DNA of 64,000 nt from Arthrobacter sp. M2012083 (GTDB taxonomy: Bacteria > Actinomycetota > Actinomycetes > Actinomycetales > Micrococcaceae): positions 42,056 through 106,055 of the forward strand of contig NZ_AKKK01000058.1 in NCBI RefSeq assembly GCF_000281065.1, in the 5' to 3' direction. Position 1 is the stretch's first letter. The number at the start of each line of letters is the position of its first letter. The notes beneath the pieces are model-generated. The model did no database searches, was not told the origin of the DNA, and saw only the letters and a list, made by a program, of their open reading frames with translations. The position numbers and the translations under genes were made by a program. Positions 27,363 to 36,377 of this stretch are shown here, piece after piece.

Positions 27363-28070
27363 ATGGAGATGACCAACACTTTTACCGTGCCCGTACCCCC
27401 GGACGAGGCGTGGCCGGTTTTGCTGGACTTGCAGCGCATCGCCCCCATGCTTCCCGGAGCATCCATCACCAGTGTTGACGGTGACGAGTACGAGGGCAAG
27501 GCAAAAATCAAGGTTGGGCCCATCACGGCCGAGTATGTCGGCGTTGCCCGATTCATTGAGGTCGATGAAAAGGGCCGCCGCGCGGTAATTCAGGCCCGTG
27601 CGAAGGATGCTCGCGGGCAAGGAAATATGTCCGCAACTATCACCGCCCGACTTGAGCCGGAAGCAAACGGCGCCACCGTCATTGTTCAGACCGAGCTGGA
27701 CATGACAGGTAAAATCGCTCAGTTCGGGCGAGGTGTAATCAATGAAGCGGCCACGGCCATCCTCGGAGTATTCGCCCAACGGTTGGCTGTAGAGATGACT
27801 TCAGGAAGCGAGAGCAGCAGCGAAGCATCTGAGCTCTCAAAAACTGAAGCAGCCCTCGGAAGAGAAGTAAAGCAACCTCTTCAGGCAGAATCCGAAGTAC
27901 TGGACCTCATCAAGCTGGCAAAAGACACGCGGGCCGCCAAAAAGGGCCCTGGCACTCAGGTCGAAGTTCCCGCAGTTGGACAGTGGCTGCCCGCAATCGT
28001 TTCCATCGTAGCTGCGCTGATTGCGGTCTTCTCGGCCGGTGTTGCCGCAGGAAGCAACCGAAGGTCTTGA
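27363..28070 (+). CDS. CoxG-like SRPBCC protein with C-terminal membrane anchor
   Basis: A 235-residue protein. The N-terminal 145 residues form a carbon-monoxide-dehydrogenase subunit G (CoxG) SRPBCC domain (FTVPVPPDEAWPVLLDL; MLPGASITSVDGDEYEGK). A charged linker and a final hydrophobic helix (WLPAIVSIVAALIAVFSAG) follow. CoxG relatives recruit Mo hydroxylases to the membrane, so this may tether Ndh or Kdh near the respiratory chain. An AAGGAAAAACC site precedes ATG 27363. Confidence 0.85.
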   Translation: MEMTNTFTVPVPPDEAWPVLLDLQRIAPMLPGASITSVDGDEYEGKAKIKVGPITAEYVGVARFIEVDEKGRRAVIQARAKDARGQGNMSATITARLEPEANGATVIVQTELDMTGKIAQFGRGVINEAATAILGVFAQRLAVEMTSGSESSSEASELSKTEAALGREVKQPLQAESEVLDLIKLAKDTRAAKKGPGTQVEVPAVGQWLPAIVSIVAALIAVFSAGVAAGSNRRS

Positions 28071-28075
28071 ACCTG

Positions 28076-28951
28076 ATGGAAGTGCGCGAACTAGCACCAA
28101 GTAGAGGGCAACTTGACGTAGCAGCTGTTCAGGTGAAATTTGACTCAACAGAGCTGCTCGAGGACAGGATTTCGCGTATCCAGGACTTGGTTTCTGGCGT
28201 CGGCAAAGCGGACCTGATCGTCCTGCCTGAACTCTGGCTTCATGGCGGGTTCTCCTACGACAGCTGGCGAAAGAACGCCATTTCGCTGGAAAGTGAAGTG
28301 TTCACTTTCCTGTCCGAAGTGGCCAGGGACAAGAAGGCCTGGTTTCACGCCGGCTCTTTCATGGTCACGGAACCAAGCAGCGCTGCTTCTGACATGTGGA
28401 ATACATCGGTTCTTTTTGACCCGACCGGATCCCTCCGGGCGACCTATAAAAAGATCCACCGCTTCGGCTTTTCCGACGGAGAGCCAAAGCTGATAGCAGC
28501 GGGAGATGAACCCAGGGTGGTGGAGCTGCAGACAGAACGAGCCACTGCCATCACTGGGCTCAGCACATGCTACGATCTTCGCTTCCCCGAACTATATCGA
28601 CACATCTCAGCAGAAGGTACGGCGCTCAATGTGATACCAGCATGCTGGCCACTTACGCGAATTCAGCATTGGCAGACTCTGGGTCGCGCTCGAGCAATCG
28701 AAAACCAATCCTTTGTCGTGCAATGCAACATGACGGGGGTTGACCAGGAGGTGGAGCTGGGTGGTCACAGTCAGATTGTGGATGGCAACGGAGATATCCT
28801 CGCTCAGGCAGACAAAGAGGAAGCCGTTCTCCGTGCAACTCTCAATTTCGATTCACTGAACGAACTGCGAAGTTCGTTCCCGGTGCTGAACGACCGGCGG
28901 GCAGATATCTGGGCTGCTAAGGGCAAGACCGTGATCGCAAGCCACTTGTAG
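28076..28951 (+). CDS. Omega-amidase (2-oxoglutaramate amidase), nitrilase superfamily
   Basis: Carbon-nitrogen hydrolase of 291 residues with the nitrilase triad Glu52 (LPELWL), Lys126 (YKKIHRF) and Cys165 (STCYDLRFPE). In the pAO1 pathway an enzyme of this type hydrolyses 2-oxoglutaramate to 2-oxoglutarate and ammonia, ending the pyridine branch. The start is placed at ATG 28076, five bases after the CoxG stop; the open frame upstream is CoxG shadow. Substrate assignment rests on family and location. Confidence 0.88.
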   Translation: MEVRELAPSRGQLDVAAVQVKFDSTELLEDRISRIQDLVSGVGKADLIVLPELWLHGGFSYDSWRKNAISLESEVFTFLSEVARDKKAWFHAGSFMVTEPSSAASDMWNTSVLFDPTGSLRATYKKIHRFGFSDGEPKLIAAGDEPRVVELQTERATAITGLSTCYDLRFPELYRHISAEGTALNVIPACWPLTRIQHWQTLGRARAIENQSFVVQCNMTGVDQEVELGGHSQIVDGNGDILAQADKEEAVLRATLNFDSLNELRSSFPVLNDRRADIWAAKGKTVIASHL

Positions 28952-28983
28952 GAATAGTAAGGGTCTAATCCGAGCAGACTCGG

Positions 28984-29024
28984 CCGGGATGTCCTGCCGA
29001 TTCGGGTAGGGCGGGGCATCCCGG
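28984..29024 (+). terminator. Hairpin after the omega-amidase gene
   Basis: CCGGGATGTCCTGCC pairs with GGCGGGGCATCCCGG (with two G-U type mismatches) across a loop of about ten bases, 33 bp beyond the omega-amidase stop. It probably ends the kdhL-to-amidase transcript. No T-run follows, so termination may be factor dependent. Confidence 0.55.
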
Positions 29025-29153
29025 AATCGGCTGTTCTTACGGTTGGTACGGCCGGTGGACGCCCTTCTACTGGCGGTATTCAGCACCTGCATAAGTAGAC
29101 ACCGCAAAAAGCCGCAATGCCACACCTCGAAAACCGACTAGCAAGGCGAGACA

Positions 29154-30047
29154 ATGAGTAACGACAAAGTGACCAAACCGGAAAGTCCCGGTGAGATGGC
29201 TGCGCGGCTCAAGGCTGTCAACTATTTGGCTGACGAGGGTCTATCCACCACCGTCTTTCTATCTGTTGCGATGAACAAGCCGCTGCTTGTTGAAGGTGCT
29301 CCAGGCACGGGAAAAACGTCCTTGGCCGAAGCAATAGCTAAGATGCTGGCAATCCCGTTGATCCGACTGCAGTGCTACGAGGGCATCGAGTCCACCCAAG
29401 CGCTCTATGACTGGGATTTCTCACGTCAGATTCTTTACTTACGCTCACTGGAGGCAGCAAATTCGACAACGAGTGCGGAGGAACTAGAGCAGTCCCTATA
29501 TACCGAACGTTTCCTGCTGCCTCGTCCGATTCTTCGGGCCTTACAAAGTGGACCGGCCGTTCTCCTCATCGACGAGGTTGACCGAGCTGACGATGAATTT
29601 GAAGCGTTCCTCCTGGAAGTGCTCGCATCAAACCAAATATCTATACCCGAGTTGGGTACTATCACCGCCAAAGTTCCACCCATCGTGATCCTGACCTCCA
29701 ACCGGACCCGAGAGTTACACGAGGCTCTGAAACGGCGATGCTACTTTCATTGGATAGACCACCCAGAACCGGCCCGTGAGTTGGAGATCATCAAGACACG
29801 GCTGCCCGGCGTGGATGAGAAGCTAGCGCAGCAGGTGGTGGACGTAGTCCAGTCCTTGCGCAATCAGGGACGTTTGCGACGCTCCCCTGGGGTAGCCGAA
29901 GCGCTTGACTGGGCCCAGGCTTTGAACCGCCTTGGCGGAAGTGACATCGACGCCGACAGTGCCAGCCTGACAATTGGCGCCCTCTGCAAAGACCAAGACG
30001 ACCAGGAGCTTATCTTGAACGCCCTAAGAACCGTCTTTCCTACCTAA
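29154..30047 (+). CDS. coxD: MoxR-family AAA ATPase (CoxD-like)
   Basis: A 297-residue AAA+ ATPase with Walker A (GAPGTGKTS, about residue 47), Walker B (LLIDEVDRAD) and sensor 1 (ILTSNRTRELHEALKRRC). CoxD-type chaperones help install the active-site metal-sulfur centre of Mo hydroxylases of the CO-dehydrogenase type and work with a VWA protein (CoxE), encoded 18 bp downstream. Its location in the nicotine region points to maturation of Ndh and Kdh. Confidence 0.9.
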   Translation: MSNDKVTKPESPGEMAARLKAVNYLADEGLSTTVFLSVAMNKPLLVEGAPGTGKTSLAEAIAKMLAIPLIRLQCYEGIESTQALYDWDFSRQILYLRSLEAANSTTSAEELEQSLYTERFLLPRPILRALQSGPAVLLIDEVDRADDEFEAFLLEVLASNQISIPELGTITAKVPPIVILTSNRTRELHEALKRRCYFHWIDHPEPARELEIIKTRLPGVDEKLAQQVVDVVQSLRNQGRLRRSPGVAEALDWAQALNRLGGSDIDADSASLTIGALCKDQDDQELILNALRTVFPT

Positions 30048-30064
30048 CGTGAACGGTACTGGCG

Positions 30065-31156
30065 ATGTCTTCACAAGTAGGTCTGAAAATTTTTTATGGT
30101 TTCGTAGGTGCTCTCAGAGATGAGGGGATGACCATAGGGGCCGAACAGGCCCAGCTTTACCTCGAGGCTCTGAGCGTTTTGGATCTTCAGCGTCGCGACG
30201 AGGTCTTCTGGGCCGGACGCGCGACGTTATGTAGGAGCAGGTCTGACTTCGGGCCCTACGACCGGACGTTCCGCCTGTGGTTTTCATCGGAATCGCCGAT
30301 TCCTGTGCCCCTTTCGGAGGGACAGGAAGCAAGCCTTCCCGACGCAGCAGACGGCGACAGCCCTCAGCCGGAATTGGAGCAGCAGATTGCACTGGCTAGC
30401 AAAGATGAATCCCTGCAACACCGAGATGTGGCACTCATGTCAGCGGAGGAAAAGAGTTATCTTGCGGAGGCCTTTGCTGCTCTACCTGTTAGAGAACCGC
30501 TGAGAAGGGCGCGTTACAAGCGGACCCATCGCCACAAGCGCATCGATCCGGCACACACTGTCCGAGACAATCTGAGGAGAGGCGGCGAACCAGGGCGCCT
30601 GCAATATCGCTTCCGAACGAAAAAGCCCCGACGAGTCGTCTTGATCGTAGATGTTTCAGGATCTATGGAAGCCTATGCTGACAGCTTTTTCCGCTTCGGT
30701 CACCGCCTTTTAGCTGGCGCGTCCGACACAACAGAAGTATTTTCTATCGGCACACGCCTAACCAGAGTGACCTCGGCATTGCAGCACCCGGATCCGGAGG
30801 TCGCACTGTTGGACGCTGGACTCGTCGTTCCCGATTGGTCCGGAGGCACGCGACTGGGCGAAGCCCTAGCGGCCTTCATTACCCTGTGGGGACAACACGC
30901 AATGCTCAGAGGTTCTGTGCTGGTGATCGCCAGTGACGGATGGGAACGTGGGGATCCCAGGGATCTTGCCCGTCAGGTTTCCCGCCTCCATGGTTTGGCT
31001 CATCGTGTTATCTGGGCCAACCCCCACCGCGGAAAGTCTGGATACGAACCTATACAGAGCGGCATTAAGGCCGTTCTCCCGCACGTTGATGCCCTGGTCG
31101 CCGGCCACACCATGGCAGCTTTTAGGGACCTAGCAGATCGGATAGCACATGCGTGA
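30065..31156 (+). CDS. coxE: CoxE-like VWA-domain protein
   Basis: A 363-residue protein with a C-terminal von Willebrand A domain carrying the MIDAS motif DVSGSMEAY and the later conserved DWSGGTRLGEALA and IASDGWERGD. The N-terminal half is helical, with a basic stretch (RYKRTHRHKRIDP). CoxE proteins partner CoxD ATPases in maturing Mo hydroxylases. ATG 30065 follows coxD by 18 bp, and the end overlaps the XdhC-like gene by eight bases. Confidence 0.88.
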   Translation: MSSQVGLKIFYGFVGALRDEGMTIGAEQAQLYLEALSVLDLQRRDEVFWAGRATLCRSRSDFGPYDRTFRLWFSSESPIPVPLSEGQEASLPDAADGDSPQPELEQQIALASKDESLQHRDVALMSAEEKSYLAEAFAALPVREPLRRARYKRTHRHKRIDPAHTVRDNLRRGGEPGRLQYRFRTKKPRRVVLIVDVSGSMEAYADSFFRFGHRLLAGASDTTEVFSIGTRLTRVTSALQHPDPEVALLDAGLVVPDWSGGTRLGEALAAFITLWGQHAMLRGSVLVIASDGWERGDPRDLARQVSRLHGLAHRVIWANPHRGKSGYEPIQSGIKAVLPHVDALVAGHTMAAFRDLADRIAHA

Positions 31157-32282
31157 CGTTATTGAAGCACTGGCAGAATGGACGACGCACGGAGAAACCT
31201 TCGCCCTCGCCACAGTCGTCAGCACGTCTAAATCGGCCCCCCGGCCAGCGGGCGCTGCGATGGCCGTAAGCACCCCGGGGGAGGCCGTCGGCTCAGTCTC
31301 CGGGGGTTGCGTCGAAGGAGCTGTTTACCAAATTGCGCAGGAGGTCATTGAAGACGGTACTCCTGTTCTGCAACGGTTTGGATATAGCGACGATGACGCT
31401 GTAGCCGTAGGACTGACCTGTGGCGGAACAATCGACGTCTTCGTTGAACGAGTCACCAAAGAAAGTTACCCAGAATTACGAACGATCATTCAGGACGTTC
31501 AGAAGGGCAACCCCGTTGCCACCGCTACCGTGGTCGAACATGACCAGCCAGAAATGCTGGGTAAGCGGCTAATAGTCTGGCCAGCCCATACTGGCGGGAC
31601 CCTCGGCAATAACATGCTGGACCATGCGATTGCCGACGATGCGAGAGGCCTGCTGGCTTCGGGTGAATCCAAGGTGCTCACGTACGGTCCCAGCGGGGAA
31701 CGGATGGAAACCGGAACAAAGGTCTTTGTTTCTTCCTATCAGCCCAAGCCCAGAATGATCATTTTTGGTGCCATCGATTTTGCAGCAGCAGTCGCGCGGG
31801 CTGGGTCAATGGTGGGCTTTCATGTGACCGTCTGCGATGCTCGCCCTGTATTTGCGACCACCGCGCGCTTTCCTGGTGCGGACGAGGTGATCGTATCTTG
31901 GCCTCACGTTTACCTTCAGCAGGAAGTGACACAGGGAAAGGTGGACAACCGCACGGTCATCTGCGTTCTTACCCATGATCCCAAGTTCGACGTTCCTGTC
32001 TTGGAAATCGCCCTGCGGCTGGAGGGGGCATGCAGGCCCTCCTACATAGGCGCTATGGGCTCACGAAAGACCCATGAAGATCGGCTAAACCGCCTTCTGG
32101 AGGCTGGAGTGATAGAGCGGCAAATTGCCGAGCTTCATAGTCCCATCGGACTTGATCTCGGCGGCCGGACACCGGAGGAAACAGCAGTGTCAGTTGTGGC
32201 CGAAATAATAGCCAAGCGTTGGCAGGGGAGTGGCCGCCCTCTGCGCGACTCCACTGGCGCTGTGCACTCGGACCCGGCCTAG
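31149..32282 (+). CDS. XdhC/CoxF-family Mo-hydroxylase maturation factor
   Basis: A 377-residue protein with both XdhC halves: the N-terminal domain (GGCVEGAVYQIAQEV; LTCGGTIDVFVE) and the C-terminal NAD-binding-like domain (FGAIDFAAAVARAG; YIGAMGSRKTHEDRLNRL). XdhC-type proteins bind molybdopterin cofactor and hand the sulfurated form to the apo-hydroxylase. With coxD, coxE and mobA it forms a maturation block in which each gene overlaps or abuts the next. Confidence 0.9.
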   Translation: MRDVIEALAEWTTHGETFALATVVSTSKSAPRPAGAAMAVSTPGEAVGSVSGGCVEGAVYQIAQEVIEDGTPVLQRFGYSDDDAVAVGLTCGGTIDVFVERVTKESYPELRTIIQDVQKGNPVATATVVEHDQPEMLGKRLIVWPAHTGGTLGNNMLDHAIADDARGLLASGESKVLTYGPSGERMETGTKVFVSSYQPKPRMIIFGAIDFAAAVARAGSMVGFHVTVCDARPVFATTARFPGADEVIVSWPHVYLQQEVTQGKVDNRTVICVLTHDPKFDVPVLEIALRLEGACRPSYIGAMGSRKTHEDRLNRLLEAGVIERQIAELHSPIGLDLGGRTPEETAVSVVAEIIAKRWQGSGRPLRDSTGAVHSDPA

Positions 32283-32284
32283 CA

Positions 32285-32662
32285 ATGTCCAACCTTAAAG
32301 AGCTAGCAATGCAACCTTCTGAAGACAGCCGAAGTTGGCAAAACCCGGTGGACAACAAGACCATGGCAGTTTCAAAGTCAGTAGAAAATCCCGCACCCGG
32401 CAACTTCGACGAAAGCCAGCTATTTGATCTGCAAATGTTGGCGCAGGGTGACCAGATCCAGGTGTGTGAAGATGGCACGTTACCCTACTCCGGCGTCGTG
32501 GACACGAGCGCTCCTTCCCTTGGCATCATCTGGATTCGCCTAGAAGGGCTTGGGGAGAGAAGACTAATCTTTTGTACTGACTATCGACTGCGTCGGGATC
32601 GCACCAAGCAATGGGATCTGACAGTCCTTCCATCTTGCGAACAGGAACCTCACGGTGGGTGA
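32285..32662 (+). CDS. Small unrecognised protein between XdhC-like and MobA genes
   Basis: A 125-residue protein of unknown family. The first 45 residues are polar and probably disordered. The rest looks like a compact beta domain (LFDLQMLAQGDQIQVCEDG; GIIWIRLEGLGERRLIF) with two cysteines. The start is uncertain: ATG 32285 begins two bases after the upstream stop without a ribosome-binding site, and ATG 32309 (after AAAGAG) is an alternative. The end overlaps mobA by eight bases, so it is co-translated with cofactor-maturation genes. Confidence 0.65.
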   Translation: MSNLKELAMQPSEDSRSWQNPVDNKTMAVSKSVENPAPGNFDESQLFDLQMLAQGDQIQVCEDGTLPYSGVVDTSAPSLGIIWIRLEGLGERRLIFCTDYRLRRDRTKQWDLTVLPSCEQEPHGG

Positions 32663-33269
32663 CACGGATTTGCCGTGTGTGACGGGAGTGTTGCTGGCCG
32701 CCGGCGCCGGAAAACGTCTTGGGCGTGGTCCGAAGGCGCTCCTGCCATACCGCGGACGAAACCTCGTTGAGGACGCCGCCGAGACAATGCTTGTCGGCGG
32801 CTGTCATGAGGTAGTAATTGTTCTTGGAGCGAATGCACAAGCGGTGTGCGCCCGTGCAAACCTTGAGCCCTATCGGATAGTGGTGAACCATGACTGGTCC
32901 TCAGGTATGGGAAGTTCCTACCTTGCCGGTGATGCTGCTGCACATACAAAGAACCACATCCTCGTGGCTCTGGTAGATCAACCAGGGCTCAGCGTCACCA
33001 CTGTTGGCCGGCTACTCGTCTCCCACCGGCCGGGGCGCATCAGTTCGGCTGCGTACTCATCGTTAGACAGCCCTCGGGTGCTCCGAAGAGGTCATCCAAT
33101 GGTCATCGATGCAGGACTTCGGCCAGCAGTGGCCAGTACCGTTTCCGGTGATGCCGGAGCCAGGGTTTTCTTACGCCAGAAACCGTGGCTCGTAGATCTT
33201 ATCGATTGCAGTGATGAATCTACCGGTGAGGACGTAGACACCGTGGAGCAGATGTATCGCCTCCTGTAG
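32655..33269 (+). CDS. mobA: MobA-like molybdenum cofactor cytidylyltransferase
   Basis: Adds CMP to molybdopterin, giving the MCD cofactor of nicotine and ketone dehydrogenases; pAO1 mobA is reported to be needed for active enzyme assembly. The 204-residue protein has the nucleotidyltransferase start LLAAGAGKRLGRGPKALLP, the VDQPGLS motif and RGHPMVID. These are closer to the CTP-using MocA type than to GTP-using MobA. The start is a GTG at 32655 inside the preceding gene's last codons. Confidence 0.88.
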   Translation: MGDTDLPCVTGVLLAAGAGKRLGRGPKALLPYRGRNLVEDAAETMLVGGCHEVVIVLGANAQAVCARANLEPYRIVVNHDWSSGMGSSYLAGDAAAHTKNHILVALVDQPGLSVTTVGRLLVSHRPGRISSAAYSSLDSPRVLRRGHPMVIDAGLRPAVASTVSGDAGARVFLRQKPWLVDLIDCSDESTGEDVDTVEQMYRLL

Positions 33270-33359
33270 GACGATGCCCCGCAGCCTGCACCCCACCTAT
33301 TTCTCGTGGGTCTCAAAAGCACGTTTAGGTTGATTCTCTGAACAGAAGGACGTTCCACT

Positions 33360-33572
33360 ATGGCTTTCCTATTCCGGATGGATCGACTACGTACGGCACT
33401 ATTTGGCAGCGGACAGACAGAATGTGCCGAATGCAAGCACCCCTCTCGCAACGACCAATGGACTTGGCTGGGAAGAATGACCGACCTGCCGCCTTCCGGT
33501 CTTGGTCTCTGCCAGGCAGCGGACACAAAGGGCGGAAGGTGTCTTTGCGTGAATAAAAGCCATTGTCGGTGA
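33360..33572 (+). CDS. Possible small cysteine-rich protein
   Basis: A 70-residue frame starts at ATG 33360, nine bases after AGAAGGA. It has a CAECKH pair and CLCVNKSHC near the end, which could bind zinc. The first 20 residues are basic and hydrophobic. No family is recognised and it is not coupled to neighbours. Chance is possible; the ribosome-binding site and cysteine pattern are the only support. Confidence 0.35.
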   Translation: MAFLFRMDRLRTALFGSGQTECAECKHPSRNDQWTWLGRMTDLPPSGLGLCQAADTKGGRCLCVNKSHCR

Positions 33573-34076
33573 CGGGCCAAAATTGAACCTTTCCTACGGC
33601 TTGGAGTTAACCTCAGCGACTTAGGAGTTTCATCGGTAGACCTAATATGTGTCTAGGAAGTCCAGTGCCTCCGATGCTCGATATGAGCAGTTGGTGAAAC
33701 TGTGCATGGCAATCGCGCAGCGTGCCGGTTGTGGACATCAGCCATATATCGGGCAATGTGTGGCGCTACGGGACACGGTGGACGTTCCGGAAGTGGCGGC
33801 GGATGATCCAGGAGGGTGACCTCGACCGAATCTGATTCCACGAGAGCATGGGAACATGGCCCGCACGAATGGCGAGTGGTCCGCGTTAGAAAGGGCTGAC
33901 TGTGACAGGTTTGGAAGCTGCGGAATGCGTTGTTTCCCATCCAGGTGGTGAAGCTTAGTCCGGGGCCGGCGCGTCGGGTTCGTGAGGTCGAGGAGACGCT
34001 GGGACTGCTGTTGCGCTGCAGCCCTGTCCACATATTTCCCAGGGTCAGCCGTCGCCCTTCGAGCAGGTGAAATGGT

Positions 34077-34304
34077 TCAGCCTTCGCATTCGGTGCAATA
34101 CTTGTTTCCGTCCCTTTCCTTGGCGAGCTGGCTGCGGTGGTGGACAAGGAAACAGGACATAAACGTGAATTCGTCAGACTGGATCGGAATGACCTGGACC
34201 AGCAGTTCTTCGTTGGAAAGGTCAGCGCCGGGCAGTTAGAAAGCCTCGGCGAGATCGGTCTCATCGATGTCGATGACGGCCCCTTTCGGGGCGACACTGG
34301 CCAC
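34077..34304 (-). pseudogene. Small conserved-looking gene with an in-frame stop
   Basis: From a GTG at 34304 the minus strand reads MASVAPKGAVIDIDETDLAEAF, then a TAA, then continues in the same frame as ADLSNEELLVQVIPIQSDEF and ends YCTECEG at a TGA (34077). The protein-like composition on both sides of the stop suggests a gene of about 75 codons inactivated by a nonsense change. The family is not recognised. Confidence 0.4.
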
Positions 34305-34447
34305 CCGTTACCGCCAACGACCATGCATCCTTCGTCCCGGCCCCGCCAATGGACTGGATCGCTGACCCGGTTGGGGATCGGCTTACGGACGAGGTTCCCC
34401 TAGGGGGCGACGTCAAGCTTGGTGTTGCTGTGTTTGGAATGGAACCG

Positions 34448-35170
34448 TTAGGTCCGGGGCATGAATTGGACTTGGATGTGCTTGAGCTCAGTGCGGGGAA
34501 GCACAGCGGTCACCACGCCGCCGCCTGCCAGTTGGGCTCCGATACCGTAGACGAACGGGTCCGTATCGACCTCTGCACCGGGCATATCGACTCCGTTGAT
34601 GACGGTCCTGGCCTGGCTGTTGACCATCCGGCCGGTAACTGTGGGGGCGTGCTGGTCCCACGGGTTGCTGCCCGGCCAGAGCTCTTGCCGATATTGGTTC
34701 ATGAGGATGTGGTTGACATGGTCAACCAACAGGCTTCGAACCGAAGAACGCTCGGATGGATCGCGGTGCCAGGTGGTTCGCACGGCCTCCTCAAGTTGCG
34801 GGTAACGCAGGCGCTCCACGTACTCGATCAGCCAAGGGGGCTGCGGCCATGGCGGAACTTCCTCGATCGATCTGCGTGTCTTCTCGTTGAGGTCCGCGAG
34901 GTTTACCGGGTCTGAGCGGTCATCCGGGTTTCGCCAGAGCGTATAGGTGATGCTCGCCGTCATCTCGTTGTACCCACGATCATCTTGGCCATAGGTCACA
35001 CCAACGCTGTCGGTGTCCTCCAACGATGGTTGAGGCGCGAGCCCCATCACCGGAATGGGCATCAGCTTCAGGCGCTCGGCCCATCCGGCCCGCGGGTCAG
35101 GAGCGTCTGAGGGGAGAATTCCGGCCACTCGCATACCTCGACGATGAACCACACGAGGGCGCCTGTAAAT
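34448..35170 (-). pseudogene. Hypothetical protein, N terminus cut by an IS3-type remnant
   Basis: A minus-strand frame of about 240 residues has convincing protein character (LWRNPDDRSDPVNLADLNEKT; PGSNPWDQHAPTVTGRM; GAQLAGGGVVTAVLPR). The frame stays open to 35206, but there it runs antisense to a transposase fragment, so the true N terminus appears to be lost at about 35165-35170. No family is recognised. Length and composition suggest a conserved hypothetical protein of phage or plasmid type. Confidence 0.5.
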
Positions 35171-35401
35171 GGGAATTGGGTTTGGTACAACACCAAGCAC
35201 GAACACTCCGGCATCGCCCTGTTCTCCTCAGCGCAAGTCCACGACGGCACATGGAAAAGCATTCGGAAGGAACGCGACCAAACCCTGCAACGCTACTACG
35301 ACCAGTACCCGCACAGATTCCGAGACCGACCCACCACACCAGCACCGCAAACCTACGTAGGAATCAACCTTCCCGAACCAAACAAACAACCAGCCCACTG
35401 A
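35165..35401 (+). pseudogene. C-terminal fragment of an IS3/rve-type transposase
   Basis: The frame reads WVWYNTKHEHSGIALF, then SSAQVHDGTWKSIRKERDQT and PHRFRDRPTTPAPQT, ending INLPEPNKQPAH at a stop at 35399. This is the typical tail of integrase-core transposases (WYNxxHxHSGI, then a PxRF segment). The catalytic core is absent and no terminal repeat was recognised, so only a tail of about 75 residues survives. Confidence 0.7.
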
Positions 35402-36377
35402 CTCCACACAGCTTGAAGGCCTGCGATATGCCCCCATCTCGCATCAGAGGCCGATGGTGCTTTCGCCAGCTTTCTCTCCACGTCCCAACGGCCCAAGATC
35501 GTACACCTGTTGCTGTGGGCCGGAGCAGCGGGCTGCCGTCACTGGTGGTAAGGCGAAGAAGGGAACATCTGAGCGGTAAAACTGTGGGAAGGGCGTCACC
35601 TCCGACGCCAAGAACGTCCGCAGCGTCCGCGACATCCACCGCGGTCAAAACCGATTTTTGTGCGGCGGCGCCGACACGTTTGACACATCGACGACCAGCG
35701 AAAAACAAGACCGCCTAATTGCACACCCTCACTTCTCGATTTCGCTTGCACAAGTAGTCCTAAGAACACCGACGGGATGAGGCGGGTTCTGGGGAAGCCA
35801 TTGTCCGTGACAGCAGCACCGCTAACTTGCTTTCGTTGGCTGCTCAATCCGTTTCCGGCAAGTTGCAGAATCTGCAGGGGTGCTCTTCGCAACCAGAACC
35901 GGCAGGTTCAAGGGCAAGACGCGGGTGCTGTCCTGGGGTGAGGGTGCGTAAGCGGGGATCTAAAGTGTGCCCGTCCGGAACGGCGGCTGTCATCATGGGG
36001 TAACCTTTCTGTTCCTCGAGGCCACGCGTTGGTGGACGAGGGTGTTGAGGGACAAAGGGAGCTCGACTGCTGATACGGAAGGCTCCTATGTAAGAGCAGG
36101 GATAACCGGAGCAGGAACCGGGGCGAGTCGCGTCAGCCGATTTTGCTGCTCACGGGTGCACTCAACAACAAGCCCTGTTCTTCGACATTAGACGTTCGGG
36201 AAGCGGCAGTCATGATAGGGAAAGCCAAAAACAAGAAACCCTTTTGTCTGATTCCTTGGATCGCAAGTAGAACCTGCTCTTTGGAAGACGCCCTTCGCAG
36301 GGTGTATGAGCGGTGCCCTTGACAATGTCCGTCACTACGACAGCCTGGAACGAGGAACTCGTGAATGACGGAAGTCT
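35402..36377. other. Stretch without a supported gene
   Basis: Several frames of 60-115 codons occur on both strands, but none has a ribosome-binding site together with a family resemblance. One plus-strand frame around 35600-35780 (CGGADTFDTSTTSEKQDRL) looks slightly protein-like and may be another decayed gene tail. Confidence 0.4.

Noticed and set aside
26556..27779. 407-codon open frame antisense to dhph
   Set aside because: It covers the hydroxylase and CoxG genes on the other strand, with composition typical of reverse-complement shadows.
32655..33269. Assignment of this MobA-like gene as the nicotine-blue reductase
   Set aside because: That reductase contains FMN; the FMN-reductase motifs are in the gene at 51282-51896, whereas this gene has nucleotidyltransferase motifs.
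33653..34324. 223-codon minus-strand frame
   Set aside because: Composition is Ser/Pro/Arg rich and shadow-like; the neighbouring register gives more protein-like but interrupted sequence.
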